Below the pieces are notes generated by a model that saw only the letters and a list, made by a program, of their open reading frames with translations, had not been told where the DNA came from and searched no databases. A stretch of DNA of 64,000 bases from Alphaproteobacteria bacterium (GTDB taxonomy: Bacteria; Pseudomonadota; Alphaproteobacteria; Pelagibacterales; Pelagibacteraceae), in NCBI GenBank assembly GCA_016870175.1, contig VGCG01000001.1, positions 1 through 64,000 on the forward strand, read 5' to 3'. This document shows, in pieces, positions 45,994 to 57,202 of this stretch. Position 1 is the first letter of the stretch. Each line of letters starts with the position of its first letter. The position numbers were made by a program, and so were the translations under genes.

Positions 45994-47129
45994 AAAAAAT
46001 TCAAAGCTACATATTAATTTTTTTAGCTCAATTTTTTTTTATTGAAGTTTTATGTTCTGATGAAAATGATATTTATAAAAAAATAGATCTTTTTGGTGAA
46101 GTGCTTGAAAAAATAAACAGAGAGTATGTAGAAGAAATTAATCAGTCTGAGGGTATGGATGCAGCAATTAATGGTCTTCTTCAATCGCTAGATCCTTACT
46201 CAGCATATATGTCACCCAAAACCGTAATGGAAATGCAAGAGGACACTAGCGGAGAATTTGGTGGTCTTGGAATTGAAGTTAGCATGGAAGCTGGGGTAGT
46301 TAGAGTAATTTCCCCAATTGATGATACTCCTGCGGCGAAAGCTGGTTTAAAAGCTGGCGACTATATTGTTAAAATCAACAATACTCAAGTTCAGGGAAAA
46401 ACTTTAATTGAGGCGGTAGATTTAATGAAAGGTCCTGTTGGTACAAGCATTGAACTTACCGTAAGAAGAAAAGGCGAAAAAAATGCTCTGACATTCAATA
46501 TAATTAGAGAAATTATAGAAATTCAATCTGTTAAATCAGATCTCTTAGATAGCAACATTGGTTATTTAAGGTTAACCTCTTTTAATGATAACAGCAGCGA
46601 TCAAATAAAAAAAAAAGTTCAAGAATTAAAAAAAAACAATGATTTAAAGGCTTATATTTTAGATTTAAGAAATAATCCTGGAGGATTATTAACGCAAGCA
46701 ATTGAAATCTCTGACTATTTCCTTGATAATGGTGAAATTGTATCAACAAAAAGCAGAACGCCTTCTGAAAATAAAAAATGGTTTGCAAAAGATGGAGATA
46801 TTACAAATGGAAAAACTTTAATTGTTCTAATAAATGGTGGTTCAGCATCGGCATCTGAAATTGTCGCTGGAGCCCTAAAGGATCATAAAAGAGCAATCAT
46901 TTTAGGGGAAAATAGTTATGGTAAAGGTTCTGTTCAATCAATAATCCCTTTGAAAAATAATGGAGCAATAAGATTAACTGTTGCTAAGTACTATCTTCCG
47001 TCTGGTAAATCTATTTCAGAGGTTGGAGTAGTCCCAGATATAGAGCTTATAGAGGAGGGTGATAATTTTTTAATAAAAACTGAAACCGACAATCAACTAA
47101 ACTACGCGATTAAATTGCTTAACGGGTAA
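45990..47129 (+). CDS. ctpA: Carboxy-terminal processing peptidase (S41A)
   Basis: The 379-residue precursor has a hydrophobic signal or anchor (7-22), SLDPYSAYMSPK, a PDZ domain (about 85-170; GGLGIEVSMEAGVVRVISPIDDTPA) and the S41 core with LRLTSFND, LDLRNNPGGLL and GGSASASEIVAGAL, where Ser287 and Lys312 (SYGKGSVQ) form the dyad spaced 25 residues apart. It trims C-termini of periplasmic proteins and often controls murein hydrolases. The start overlaps rsfS by 4 bases; rppH follows 1 base after the stop. Confidence 0.93.
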   Translation: MKKIQSYILIFLAQFFFIEVLCSDENDIYKKIDLFGEVLEKINREYVEEINQSEGMDAAINGLLQSLDPYSAYMSPKTVMEMQEDTSGEFGGLGIEVSMEAGVVRVISPIDDTPAAKAGLKAGDYIVKINNTQVQGKTLIEAVDLMKGPVGTSIELTVRRKGEKNALTFNIIREIIEIQSVKSDLLDSNIGYLRLTSFNDNSSDQIKKKVQELKKNNDLKAYILDLRNNPGGLLTQAIEISDYFLDNGEIVSTKSRTPSENKKWFAKDGDITNGKTLIVLINGGSASASEIVAGALKDHKRAIILGENSYGKGSVQSIIPLKNNGAIRLTVAKYYLPSGKSISEVGVVPDIELIEEGDNFLIKTETDNQLNYAIKLLNG

Positions 47130-47130
47130 A

Positions 47131-47607
47131 ATGGAAAAAAAATATCAAAATTTACCCTTAAGGAACGGTGTTGGTATAATTTTATTAAATAAAGATAATA
47201 AGGTTTTTGTGGCAAGAAGAATAGATAATCCGAAAAATTTTTGGCAAATGCCTCAGGGAGGTATCGATGATGGTGAAGATTTTTTAACAGCAGCTTATCG
47301 AGAACTAGAAGAGGAAACTAGCATAAATAATATTCAATTAATTAAAGAAATTGATGGAATGATAACCTATCTACTTCCTGACCATTTATTAGGGATTATT
47401 TGGAAAGGAAAATATAAAGGCCAAAAGCAAAAATGGTTTTTAATGAGGTATCTTGGTGATGATAAAGATATTGATATTAAAACAAAAAGACCAGAATTTT
47501 TAGAATGGAAATGGATTGATTTAGACGAGATTGATAAAGTTGTAGTCAGTTTTAAACTACATGTTTACAGAGAACTTAAAAAACAAGTCAAAAAAATAAT
47601 TAATTAA
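47131..47607 (+). CDS. rppH: RNA pyrophosphohydrolase (Nudix)
   Basis: The 158 residues begin LPLRNGVGIILLNKDNKVFVARR and contain NFWQMPQGGIDDGED and the Nudix box GGIDDGEDFLTAAYRELEEE, as in RppH. It removes pyrophosphate from the 5' end of mRNAs and starts their decay; RppH also hydrolyses dinucleoside polyphosphates. It is last in the forward run and overlaps the opposing atpC by 8 bases, so any terminator has to lie within atpC. Confidence 0.94.
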   Translation: MEKKYQNLPLRNGVGIILLNKDNKVFVARRIDNPKNFWQMPQGGIDDGEDFLTAAYRELEEETSINNIQLIKEIDGMITYLLPDHLLGIIWKGKYKGQKQKWFLMRYLGDDKDIDIKTKRPEFLEWKWIDLDEIDKVVVSFKLHVYRELKKQVKKIIN

Positions 47608-47991
47608 GAGATTTCAAGACATCGATTTTTTGATCAATTAAATATTTTAATTGATCGTTATTTTCAAATTTTACTACTTCCTGTTCTGCTATTTTTAATA
47701 AATCTTGCAATTTTGATTTGTTCATATTTTTTATATTATCAATTGAACTGGTCAAAATAGATAAGTTATTATTTTTAAATTCAACAATTCCATCTTCAAC
47801 GTAATAATTTTCTTGTCCTGATTTAGAATAAATTTTTATAATACCTGGCTTTAAAAAAGATATTATTGGAATATGATCTTTTAATATCCCCATTTCTCCC
47901 TCAAAAGCTGGCAACACAACCTCTGTAACATCATCTTTTATTAAAAAAGATTTTTCTGGATTAACTATTTCAATTTTATATTGTTCACTCA

Positions 47992-47992
<1 letters not shown>
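47600..47992 (-). CDS. atpC: ATP synthase F1 subunit epsilon
   Basis: The 130 residues have the epsilon beta-sandwich: YKIEIVNPEKSFLIKDDVTEVVLPAFEGEMGILKDHIPIISFLKPG, a later VEDGIVEFKNNNLSIL, and a C-terminal helical part (KSKLQDLLKIAEQEVVKF). It couples the gamma stalk and inhibits hydrolysis. Its ATG shares one base with the atpD stop. A perfect 11-bp inverted repeat lies inside its 3' end. Confidence 0.94.
47632..47656 (+). terminator. Perfect inverted repeat inside atpC, possible terminator for the rppH transcript
   Basis: GATCAATTAAA (47632-47642) and TTTAATTGATC (47646-47656) form an 11-bp perfect stem with a 3-base loop, 24 bases after the rppH stop. The plus strand continues GTTATTTTCAAATTTT, which is a moderate T-rich tail. 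On the minus strand the repeat is followed by A-rich sequence, so it would not stop the atp transcript. The stem is AT-rich and therefore weak. Confidence 0.35.
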
Positions 47993-50288
<2,296 letters not shown>

Positions 50289-50295
50289 TTATTAT

Positions 50296-51831
50296 TTAGG
50301 ATTTAAAATTTTCTTTAAGTTGAATAATTACATGAATGAGTAATTTTTCTATATCGCTCTCAAGTTTTCCAGAGCTTAAAATAGAATTTATAATTTCAGG
50401 CTTATCAGTTTTACATTTTTCAATAATCTTAGTTTCAAACTCTGCAATATCTTTTAAATCAATATTATCCAAATAGCCTTTTACGCCACAAAAAACTGAA
50501 ATAACCTGTTCAGCAACTGTCATTGGAGTATACTGTTTTTGTTTCAGAAGTTCAGTTAATTTTGAACCTCTGTTTAAAAGTTGTTGAGTTGAGGCATCTA
50601 AGTCTGAACCAAATTGAGCAAAGGCAGCCATTTCTCTATATTGAGCCAATTCTAATTTCATCGAACCTGCAACTTTTTTCATTGCTTTAGTTTGTGCGGC
50701 TGAACCAACTCTAGAAACAGATAAACCTACGTTAATTGCTGGTCTAATTCCTTGATTAAATAATTGAGTTTCTAAAAAAATCTGACCATCTGTAATTGAA
50801 ATCACATTAGTTGGGATAAACGCTGAAACATCACCACCCTGTGTTTCAATGATTGGAAGAGCTGTTAAAGAACCTCCTCCATGTTTATCACTTAATTTTG
50901 CAGCTCTTTCTAAAAGTCTACTATGTAAATAAAATACATCACCAGGATAAGCCTCTCGTCCTGGAGGTCTTCTTAACAACAAAGACATTTGTCTATATGC
51001 TACTGCCTGCTTGGATAAATCATCATAAATTATTAGAGCGTGCATTCCATTATCTCTAAAATACTCTCCCATTGTACATCCTGTGTAAGGAGCTAAAAAC
51101 TGCAGAGGCGCAGAGTCTGATGCTGTCGCTGAAACAATAGTCGTATATTCCATGGCGCCCGCTTCTTCTAAAGTTTTTTGAATTTGCCTTACAGTTGATC
51201 TTTTCTGACCAATTGCTACATAAATACAGTACAGTTTTTGTTTCTCATCACCTGTTTCATTTATTTTTTTTTGATTGATGATTGTATCAATTGCAACAGC
51301 AGTTTTACCAGTTTGTCTGTCTCCAATAATTAATTCCCGTTGGCCTCTTCCAATTGGAACTAAACTGTCAATTGATTTCAATCCTGTTTGCATAGGTTCA
51401 CTTACAGACCGACGTGGAATAATTCCTGGAGCTTTTACTTCTACTCTGCTTCTTTGAACACTTTTATCTAGAGGTCCCTTGCCATCTATAGGATTACCCA
51501 ATCCATCTAGAACTCTCCCTAACAATTTTTTACCTACTGGAGTATCAACAATCTTGCCTGTTCTTTTAACAATATCGCCTTCTTTAATTGCTCTGTCGTC
51601 ACCAAAAATTACTACTCCAACGTTTTCACTCTCTAAGTTTAAAGCCATACCTTTAGAACCATCAGCAAACTCAACCATTTCTCCAGCTTGAACATTGTCT
51701 AAACCATAAATTATAGCAATACCATCTCCAACTGATAATACCTGACCAACTTCAGTAACTTCTGCTTTGCTACCAAAATTTTTAATTTGTTCCTTTAAAA
51801 TTTTAGTTACTTCTGAAGGATTTATTTCCAT
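50296..51831 (-). CDS. atpA: ATP synthase F1 subunit alpha
   Basis: The 511 residues include [27 protein letters not shown]-loop [73 protein letters not shown] and [19 protein letters not shown], in the order expected for the non-catalytic nucleotide-binding subunit. It starts immediately upstream of the atpH stop, with no gap. Confidence 0.97.
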   Translation of the reverse strand: MEINPSEVTKILKEQIKNFGSKAEVTEVGQVLSVGDGIAIIYGLDNVQAGEMVEFADGSKGMALNLESENVGVVIFGDDRAIKEGDIVKRTGKIVDTPVGKKLLGRVLDGLGNPIDGKGPLDKSVQRSRVEVKAPGIIPRRSVSEPMQTGLKSIDSLVPIGRGQRELIIGDRQTGKTAVAIDTIINQKKINETGDEKQKLYCIYVAIGQKRSTVRQIQKTLEEAGAMEYTTIVSATASDSAPLQFLAPYTGCTMGEYFRDNGMHALIIYDDLSKQAVAYRQMSLLLRRPPGREAYPGDVFYLHSRLLERAAKLSDKHGGGSLTALPIIETQGGDVSAFIPTNVISITDGQIFLETQLFNQGIRPAINVGLSVSRVGSAAQTKAMKKVAGSMKLELAQYREMAAFAQFGSDLDASTQQLLNRGSKLTELLKQKQYTPMTVAEQVISVFCGVKGYLDNIDLKDIAEFETKIIEKCKTDKPEIINSILSSGKLESDIEKLLIHVIIQLKENFKS

Positions 51832-52389
51832 TTAAATTTCCATCATTTTATTTTGTATTTGTTGTAATTTATTTTTAATAGATGTGTCAACCATTATACT
51901 CCCTACTTGGACAATTAGTCCTCCAATTAAACTTTTGTCGTGTTTGTAGTTTAATTTTATTTTAGATTTAAAATTTTTTGAAAGATCATTAGTTATTTTA
52001 GCAATTTCTTCACTCGAGAGATTTTTTGCTGATCTAAATTCAGCTTTCAATTCTCCTCTTTTTTGTGAGCATATCTCTATAAACTTTTTAAGTATTTGTT
52101 CTAGATAAAAAAATCTTTTTTTATTTATCAAAAGATTTAAAAAATTCTTTAATAAACTTTCAAACTTATATTGTTCTGCAATCTTATTAATAACATTTAA
52201 TAATTCTTGTTGCATACTTGTAGGATTTTTTATCAAGTTCGAAAAGTCGATACTAGAATGTATTAATTTTAATATTTTTAAGGACTGTTCTTCAATTTTA
52301 ATAAGAAGATTAGTCTCATGTGCAAGTTCATAAAGCGCTAACGAATACCTGCTTGATGATGTGCTTGAAAATTCTTTATTTTTTCTCAA
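51832..52389 (-). CDS. atpH: ATP synthase F1 subunit delta
   Basis: The 185-residue protein shows the OSCP/delta pattern: SSSRYSLALYELAHETN near the N-terminus, and a C-terminal block KLNYKHDKSLIGGLIVQVGSIMVDTSIKNKLQQI. It joins F1 to the peripheral stalk. It heads atpHAGDC; the Fo genes are not in this window, consistent with the split F1/Fo arrangement of alphaproteobacteria. A 105-base gap to priA contains a possible promoter. Confidence 0.93.
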   Translation of the reverse strand: MRKNKEFSSTSSSRYSLALYELAHETNLLIKIEEQSLKILKLIHSSIDFSNLIKNPTSMQQELLNVINKIAEQYKFESLLKNFLNLLINKKRFFYLEQILKKFIEICSQKRGELKAEFRSAKNLSSEEIAKITNDLSKNFKSKIKLNYKHDKSLIGGLIVQVGSIMVDTSIKNKLQQIQNKMMEI

Positions 52390-52432
52390 CTAAATTCCTA
52401 TTTTTTTAAAAGATTTATTTAAAAACAGGTTT

Positions 52433-52461
52433 TAATTAACACATGGAGATAATGTCTTCAA
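52433..52461 (-). promoter_or_regulatory. Possible promoter of atpHAGDC
   Basis: Reading the minus strand, TTGAAG (52456-52461) and TAATTA (52433-52438) are 17 bases apart, 44 bases before the atpH start. Both boxes are imperfect and such sites arise easily in AT-rich DNA; location in the only sizeable gap of the block is the main support. Confidence 0.35.
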
Positions 52462-52494
52462 GTAATCGTTACTTAAAAATGCTTTTTTTTCGTT

Positions 52495-54450
52495 TTAATA
52501 AAAGTTTATTGGATCGACATCAACTGAAAGTTTTATTTCTGGAGAAAATTTATAATTTTGAATAATTTTAGCAATCGAAGTTTGTAAATTAAGTGATTTT
52601 GATCCTCTAATCAATAATCTTACTCGATATTTTCTTTTTAACCTGAATATAGGTGCGCTAACAGGACCTAACACTCTAGCTTCTACTTTTTTTTCAATAA
52701 AAATTTTAAAGTTAAAAGCTTCTTTTTCCAATTTTATAACATTATTACCTGTCAGAATTAACGATATGAATCTTTCAAAAGGAGGGAGTTTATTTATTCT
52801 TCTTATTTCTAATTCTTTATCTAAAAATATATTGGGATTACTATTGGTAATGTCTAAAATCATTTTTGTATTAGTATGATAAGTCTGAAAATACACAGTT
52901 GCAGGTTTCCCAGTTCTGCCAGCTCTGCCAGAAAGCTGATGGTATAATTGTAAATTTTTTTCAGCAGCTCTTAAATCATGGCCTTGGGAAGATAGGTCAA
53001 TATCCACGACTACTATGCAATTTAAACTTGGAAAATGAAAACCTTTAGAAATTAATTGAGTTCCAACCAATATTTGTATTTCATTATTGACTATTTTTTC
53101 CAATATATTATTTGAATTTTTTTTATTCATAGTATCACTTGAAAAAATTTCAGTTTTCTTATTAGGAAAATTTTTTTTTACTTCTTCAAATATTCGTTCA
53201 ACTCCTGGTCCAGTGAAAATAAATTCACAATTTCCTTTTTTTGAACAAACTCTATTTAGTGAACTTTTGAAACCACAATAATGGCATAGAAGATTATTTT
53301 TACTTTTGTGATACACTAAATTAATTGAGCAGTTTGGACAAGAGTAACTCACAAAACATTTACTACATAGAACATTTGGTGCAAATCCTCTTCTGTTTAA
53401 AAAAAATAAAACCTGGTCTTTTTTTTCTAAATGAAAATTTACTTTTTCAATTACTTTTTTTGAGAGCCATGAGTGCTTATCTAATTTATTTTCATTTAAA
53501 TTAATTACCTCATATGTGGGCAAAGAGGCATTTTTGTAGCGTTGTTTCAATCTTGAAATAGTATATTTCCCTTTTTGAATATTTTCATAAGTTTCTATCG
53601 ATGGCACTGCAGTTATTAAATTTATTGGAATATTTTCAAATGAAGCTCTAGATATTGCCATATCTCTGGCATTATAAGTAATACCTTCATCTTGTTTATA
53701 AGATTGGTCGTGTTCCTCATCAACTATTATTAATCCTAATTTTTTGAAAGGCAAAAATAAAGAAGATCGAGCCCCAATAACAACTTTAATTTTATTATTA
53801 GCAATCCCGCTCCAGATAATTTCTTTATTTTTTTTTGTAACCCCTGAATGCCATAAAGCCGGTTTAAAGCCAAAAAATTCGATAAACTTTTGCATAAATT
53901 GTCCAGTTAAACCTATTTCTGGCAATAAAATTAATCCTTGTGAGCCTCTATTGATAATTTCTTTTAATGCTTCAAAATAAACAATAGTTTTTCCAGATCC
54001 TGTTGTGCCCTGCAGAACATGAACTCTGAAATTCTGATTAAATAAATTCATTTTTTTTAAAGCTTCTTTTTGCTCTTCAGACAATTTAATTGGGTTTTTT
54101 TTAAAATTTAGCTCAAATCCTTTGTAAAAATCATCAGTCAATTTCTCAACCGCATTACCACCTAGCAAAAAAAGCTTTAATACCATTCCTTTTGGAACAA
54201 TATTATATTCAGAAAACCAATTAATAAATTTTATTATATTTTTATTTAATGGTGGAACATCTAATTTCTTGAAAACATTTTTTATTTTAAAATTTCTTTT
54301 AATTTCCTTTTCAAACTCATCCCAAACAACTCCAGTTTTTTTTGATTTACCAAAAGGTACAACAACATAATCTCCGAGTTTTAATTTTAAATCACTTTCG
54401 TAAGTGAAGGGATGATTAAAAATATTTGGTATAAGAATCGAAACTTTCAT
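52495..54450 (-). CDS. priA: Primosomal replication restart helicase PriA
   Basis: The 651 residues comprise an N-terminal 3'-end-binding region (DYVVVPFGKSKKTGVVW), a helicase core with Walker A LQGTTGSGKTIVYFEAL, DEEH in GLIIVDEEHDQSYKQDEG and GRAGRTGKPATVYFQT, and a zinc-binding insert of eight cysteines (CSKCFVSYSCPNC, then CHYCGF and two more). It reloads DnaB at stalled forks. Some 80 residues shorter than the E. coli protein, mostly at the N-terminus. It lies between lpdA and the atp genes, as in other alphaproteobacteria. Confidence 0.93.
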   Translation of the reverse strand: MKVSILIPNIFNHPFTYESDLKLKLGDYVVVPFGKSKKTGVVWDEFEKEIKRNFKIKNVFKKLDVPPLNKNIIKFINWFSEYNIVPKGMVLKLFLLGGNAVEKLTDDFYKGFELNFKKNPIKLSEEQKEALKKMNLFNQNFRVHVLQGTTGSGKTIVYFEALKEIINRGSQGLILLPEIGLTGQFMQKFIEFFGFKPALWHSGVTKKNKEIIWSGIANNKIKVVIGARSSLFLPFKKLGLIIVDEEHDQSYKQDEGITYNARDMAISRASFENIPINLITAVPSIETYENIQKGKYTISRLKQRYKNASLPTYEVINLNENKLDKHSWLSKKVIEKVNFHLEKKDQVLFFLNRRGFAPNVLCSKCFVSYSCPNCSINLVYHKSKNNLLCHYCGFKSSLNRVCSKKGNCEFIFTGPGVERIFEEVKKNFPNKKTEIFSSDTMNKKNSNNILEKIVNNEIQILVGTQLISKGFHFPSLNCIVVVDIDLSSQGHDLRAAEKNLQLYHQLSGRAGRTGKPATVYFQTYHTNTKMILDITNSNPNIFLDKELEIRRINKLPPFERFISLILTGNNVIKLEKEAFNFKIFIEKKVEARVLGPVSAPIFRLKRKYRVRLLIRGSKSLNLQTSIAKIIQNYKFSPEIKLSVDVDPINFY

Positions 54451-54472
54451 ATTTTCATAATATGAAAATTTA

Positions 54473-55873
54473 TTAAGAGTGTATTGCTCTTTTATCTACT
54501 GCTAATGCTGCTTCTTTAACTGCTTCTGAAAAAGTTGGATGTGCATGACAAGTTCTTGCAATATCCTCTGAGCTTGCACCAAATTCCATTGCAATACCAA
54601 TCTCAGAAATTAGTTCACCAGCGTGTGGACCAATTATTTGTGCACCTAAAACTTTGTCTGTTGTTTCATCAGCTAAAATTTTTACGAATCCCTCTGTTTC
54701 ATCAATGGCTTTAGCTCTTGAATTTGCCATAAATGAAAATTTACCTACTTTGTATTTTTGATTTAACTGTTTTAGTTGTTCCTCTGTTTGTCCAATACAA
54801 GCAACTTCTGGCTTTGTATAAATTACACTTGGTATTGTATTATAATTTACATGCCCAGATTGACCTACTATATTCTCAGCTACTGCAATAGCTTCATCTT
54901 CAGCCTTATGTGCAAGCATTGGGCCCTCAATAACATCTCCAATTGCATAAATATTATCTACATTCGTTTTAAAATTTCTATTAATTTTAATTCTTTTTTT
55001 TTCATCAAGCATAATTCCAATTTTTTCTATATTTAAACCCTCAATATTAGGTTTTCTACCAACGGAAATTAAAACTATATCACATTCATGTTGATTTTTA
55101 TTTCCCTCATTATCAGTAGTTGTCACAATCGCACCTGACGCATTTTTTTTAATAGTTTCAACTTTATTTTGCATATGAAAATGGATGCCTTGCTTTTTTA
55201 AAATTTTCATAAATTCTTGTGAAATTTCCTTATCCATTCCAGGACTAATATGATCTAAAAACTCTATAATGTGAACCTCTGCACCTAGTCTTGACCAAAC
55301 AGATCCCATTTCTAGTCCTATATAACCTCCGCCCACAACAATCATTTTTTTCGGAACTTTTTCTAATTTTAAAGCTCCTGTTGAAGACACAATTATTTTT
55401 TCATCAATTTCAATTCCTGGCAAGGAAACAGCTACAGAACCTGTTGCTATAACTATTTTTTCTGATTGGATAGTAATTTCGTTATTTTGGTGATCTTTTA
55501 TTGAAATTTCATTTCTAGATTTGAAACTTCCGGTGCCTTTAAAGTAAGTCACTTTGTTTTTTTTTAATAAAAATTCAACACCTTTTGTTAAAACTGTAAC
55601 CGCTTTATCTTTGCTCTGCATCATTTTTCCAAGATTCAATTTTACATTTCCAACCTCGATGCCCTTATTTGAAAGATTTTTTACTTTATGAAATTCCTCT
55701 GTCAAATTTAATAAACTTTTTGAAGGTATACAACCAACATTTAAACAGGTACCTCCAAGTGAGGCTCTTGAGTCTATGCATGCAGTTTTAAGACCTAATT
55801 GAGCTAGCCTAATTGCACATACATAACCAGCTGGTCCACCACCAATTACTACCGTTTGAAATTTTTCTGACAT
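54473..55873 (-). CDS. lpdA: Dihydrolipoamide dehydrogenase (E3)
   Basis: The 466-residue flavoprotein has FAD motif VVIGGGPAGYVCAIRLAQLG, the redox disulfide GGTCLNVGCIPSK, NAD motif IVVGGGYIGLEMGSVW, YAIGDVIEGPMLAHKAEDE and the His-Glu pair ARTCHAHPTFSEA at the dimer interface. It reoxidises lipoate of the 2-oxoglutarate (and probably pyruvate) dehydrogenase complex. It lies one base after the E2 gene, so in one transcript with sucAB. Confidence 0.97.
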   Translation of the reverse strand: MSEKFQTVVIGGGPAGYVCAIRLAQLGLKTACIDSRASLGGTCLNVGCIPSKSLLNLTEEFHKVKNLSNKGIEVGNVKLNLGKMMQSKDKAVTVLTKGVEFLLKKNKVTYFKGTGSFKSRNEISIKDHQNNEITIQSEKIVIATGSVAVSLPGIEIDEKIIVSSTGALKLEKVPKKMIVVGGGYIGLEMGSVWSRLGAEVHIIEFLDHISPGMDKEISQEFMKILKKQGIHFHMQNKVETIKKNASGAIVTTTDNEGNKNQHECDIVLISVGRKPNIEGLNIEKIGIMLDEKKRIKINRNFKTNVDNIYAIGDVIEGPMLAHKAEDEAIAVAENIVGQSGHVNYNTIPSVIYTKPEVACIGQTEEQLKQLNQKYKVGKFSFMANSRAKAIDETEGFVKILADETTDKVLGAQIIGPHAGELISEIGIAMEFGASSEDIARTCHAHPTFSEAVKEAALAVDKRAIHS

Positions 55874-57193
55874 TTAAATTTCTAAAAATAACCTTCGCGG
55901 GTCTTCTAAATTTTCTTTTATCATTTTTAAAAATGAAACGGACTCTTTTCCATCAACAATTCTATGATCATAAGAAAGAGCTAAATACATTATTGGTCTA
56001 ATCTTTATTTCACCATTTATGACAACTGGTCTTTCAACAATATTGTGCATTCCCAAAACCCCAGATTGTGGCAAATTTAATATTGGTGTTGAAAGCATTG
56101 ATCCATAAACACCGCCATTACTAATTGTAAATGTTCCACCCTGAAGATCTTCAATAGCCAGTTTTCCATCTCTTGCTTTTTCAGAAATTTCTTTAATTTT
56201 TTTTTCAATATTAGCAAAAGACAATTCATCAGCATTTCTTAAAACTGGGACAACCAAACCTTTATCCGTTGCTACCGCAAAACTAATATTATAGTAATTT
56301 TTATAAACAATTTCATCTCCATCAATTTCTGCATTTACTACTGGGAAACTTTTTAAGGCAACAACACAAGCTTTGACAAAAAAAGACATAAAACCTAGTT
56401 TAATTCCATATCGGCTTTCAAAATCTATCTGATTTTCTTTTCTCATTTCCATAATACTTGACATATCAACCTCATTAAATGTTGTTAATAATGCTGCATT
56501 TTCTTGTGCTTGTTTTAATCTTCTTGCAATAGTCTGTCTTAATCTGGTCATTTTAATCCTCTCCTCTTGACCATATTGAATTTTTCTTTGTGAGGGTTGA
56601 GGATTTGCTCCCATTAAACTAACTAAATCACCTTTCAAAATTCTTCCATCTTTTCCAGATCCTTTAACAGACTTAAGGTCGATATTATTTTCAGCAACTA
56701 TTTTTCTTACAGAAGGTGACAAAGTTTCGTCTGCAATTAATTTATTTGCATTTTTTTTAGGTTTAACTTCAGTTGTCAAAATTAAGGGATCTAATTCATT
56801 AGTTAAAACTAGAGGTTCTTGTTCAATAATTCTTTCTGATTTTTTTTCTTCAAAAATTTTTGGTTCTTTTTTTTGAATTTCTAGATTAATTACGTTATTT
56901 TTTTTTAATACAGGCTCAATTTTCTGAATTTCCTCTTTTTTATTTAGCTCTAATTTATTTTCACTTATAGAGCCTAAAAGCCCGCCAACCTCAACTGTCA
57001 TACCATCTTTTGAAGCTATATGTGTTAAAACTCCAGCAATAGGAGATGGAACTTCTAAATTTACTTTATCAGTCTCAAGCTCAACAATTGGCTCATCTGC
57101 TTCGACTATATCTCCCTCCTTCTTTAACCACTTTGCTACAGTTGCTTCCGTAATACTTTCACCAAGAGCTGGGACTAAAATTTTTTCAATCAT
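55874..57193 (-). CDS. sucB: Dihydrolipoamide succinyltransferase (E2 of 2-oxoglutarate dehydrogenase)
   Basis: The 439 residues comprise one lipoyl domain (1-75) with lipoylation lysine in [14 protein letters not shown], a charged linker (about 80-150), a peripheral-subunit-binding domain ([20 protein letters not shown]) and the catalytic domain with [31 protein letters not shown] and [13 protein letters not shown] carrying the active His. It transfers succinyl groups to CoA and forms the core. The linker is Glu/Lys-rich rather than Ala/Pro-rich. Confidence 0.96.
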   Translation of the reverse strand: MIEKILVPALGESITEATVAKWLKKEGDIVEADEPIVELETDKVNLEVPSPIAGVLTHIASKDGMTVEVGGLLGSISENKLELNKKEEIQKIEPVLKKNNVINLEIQKKEPKIFEEKKSERIIEQEPLVLTNELDPLILTTEVKPKKNANKLIADETLSPSVRKIVAENNIDLKSVKGSGKDGRILKGDLVSLMGANPQPSQRKIQYGQEERIKMTRLRQTIARRLKQAQENAALLTTFNEVDMSSIMEMRKENQIDFESRYGIKLGFMSFFVKACVVALKSFPVVNAEIDGDEIVYKNYYNISFAVATDKGLVVPVLRNADELSFANIEKKIKEISEKARDGKLAIEDLQGGTFTISNGGVYGSMLSTPILNLPQSGVLGMHNIVERPVVINGEIKIRPIMYLALSYDHRIVDGKESVSFLKMIKENLEDPRRLFLEI

Positions 57194-57202
57194 TTTAATT
57201 AA

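Noticed and set aside
52458..52476. AAGTAA-TTACTT hairpin between priA and atpH as priA terminator
   Set aside because: The stem has only six AT-rich pairs, and on the minus strand it is not followed by a T run, so it does not look like a terminator for priA.
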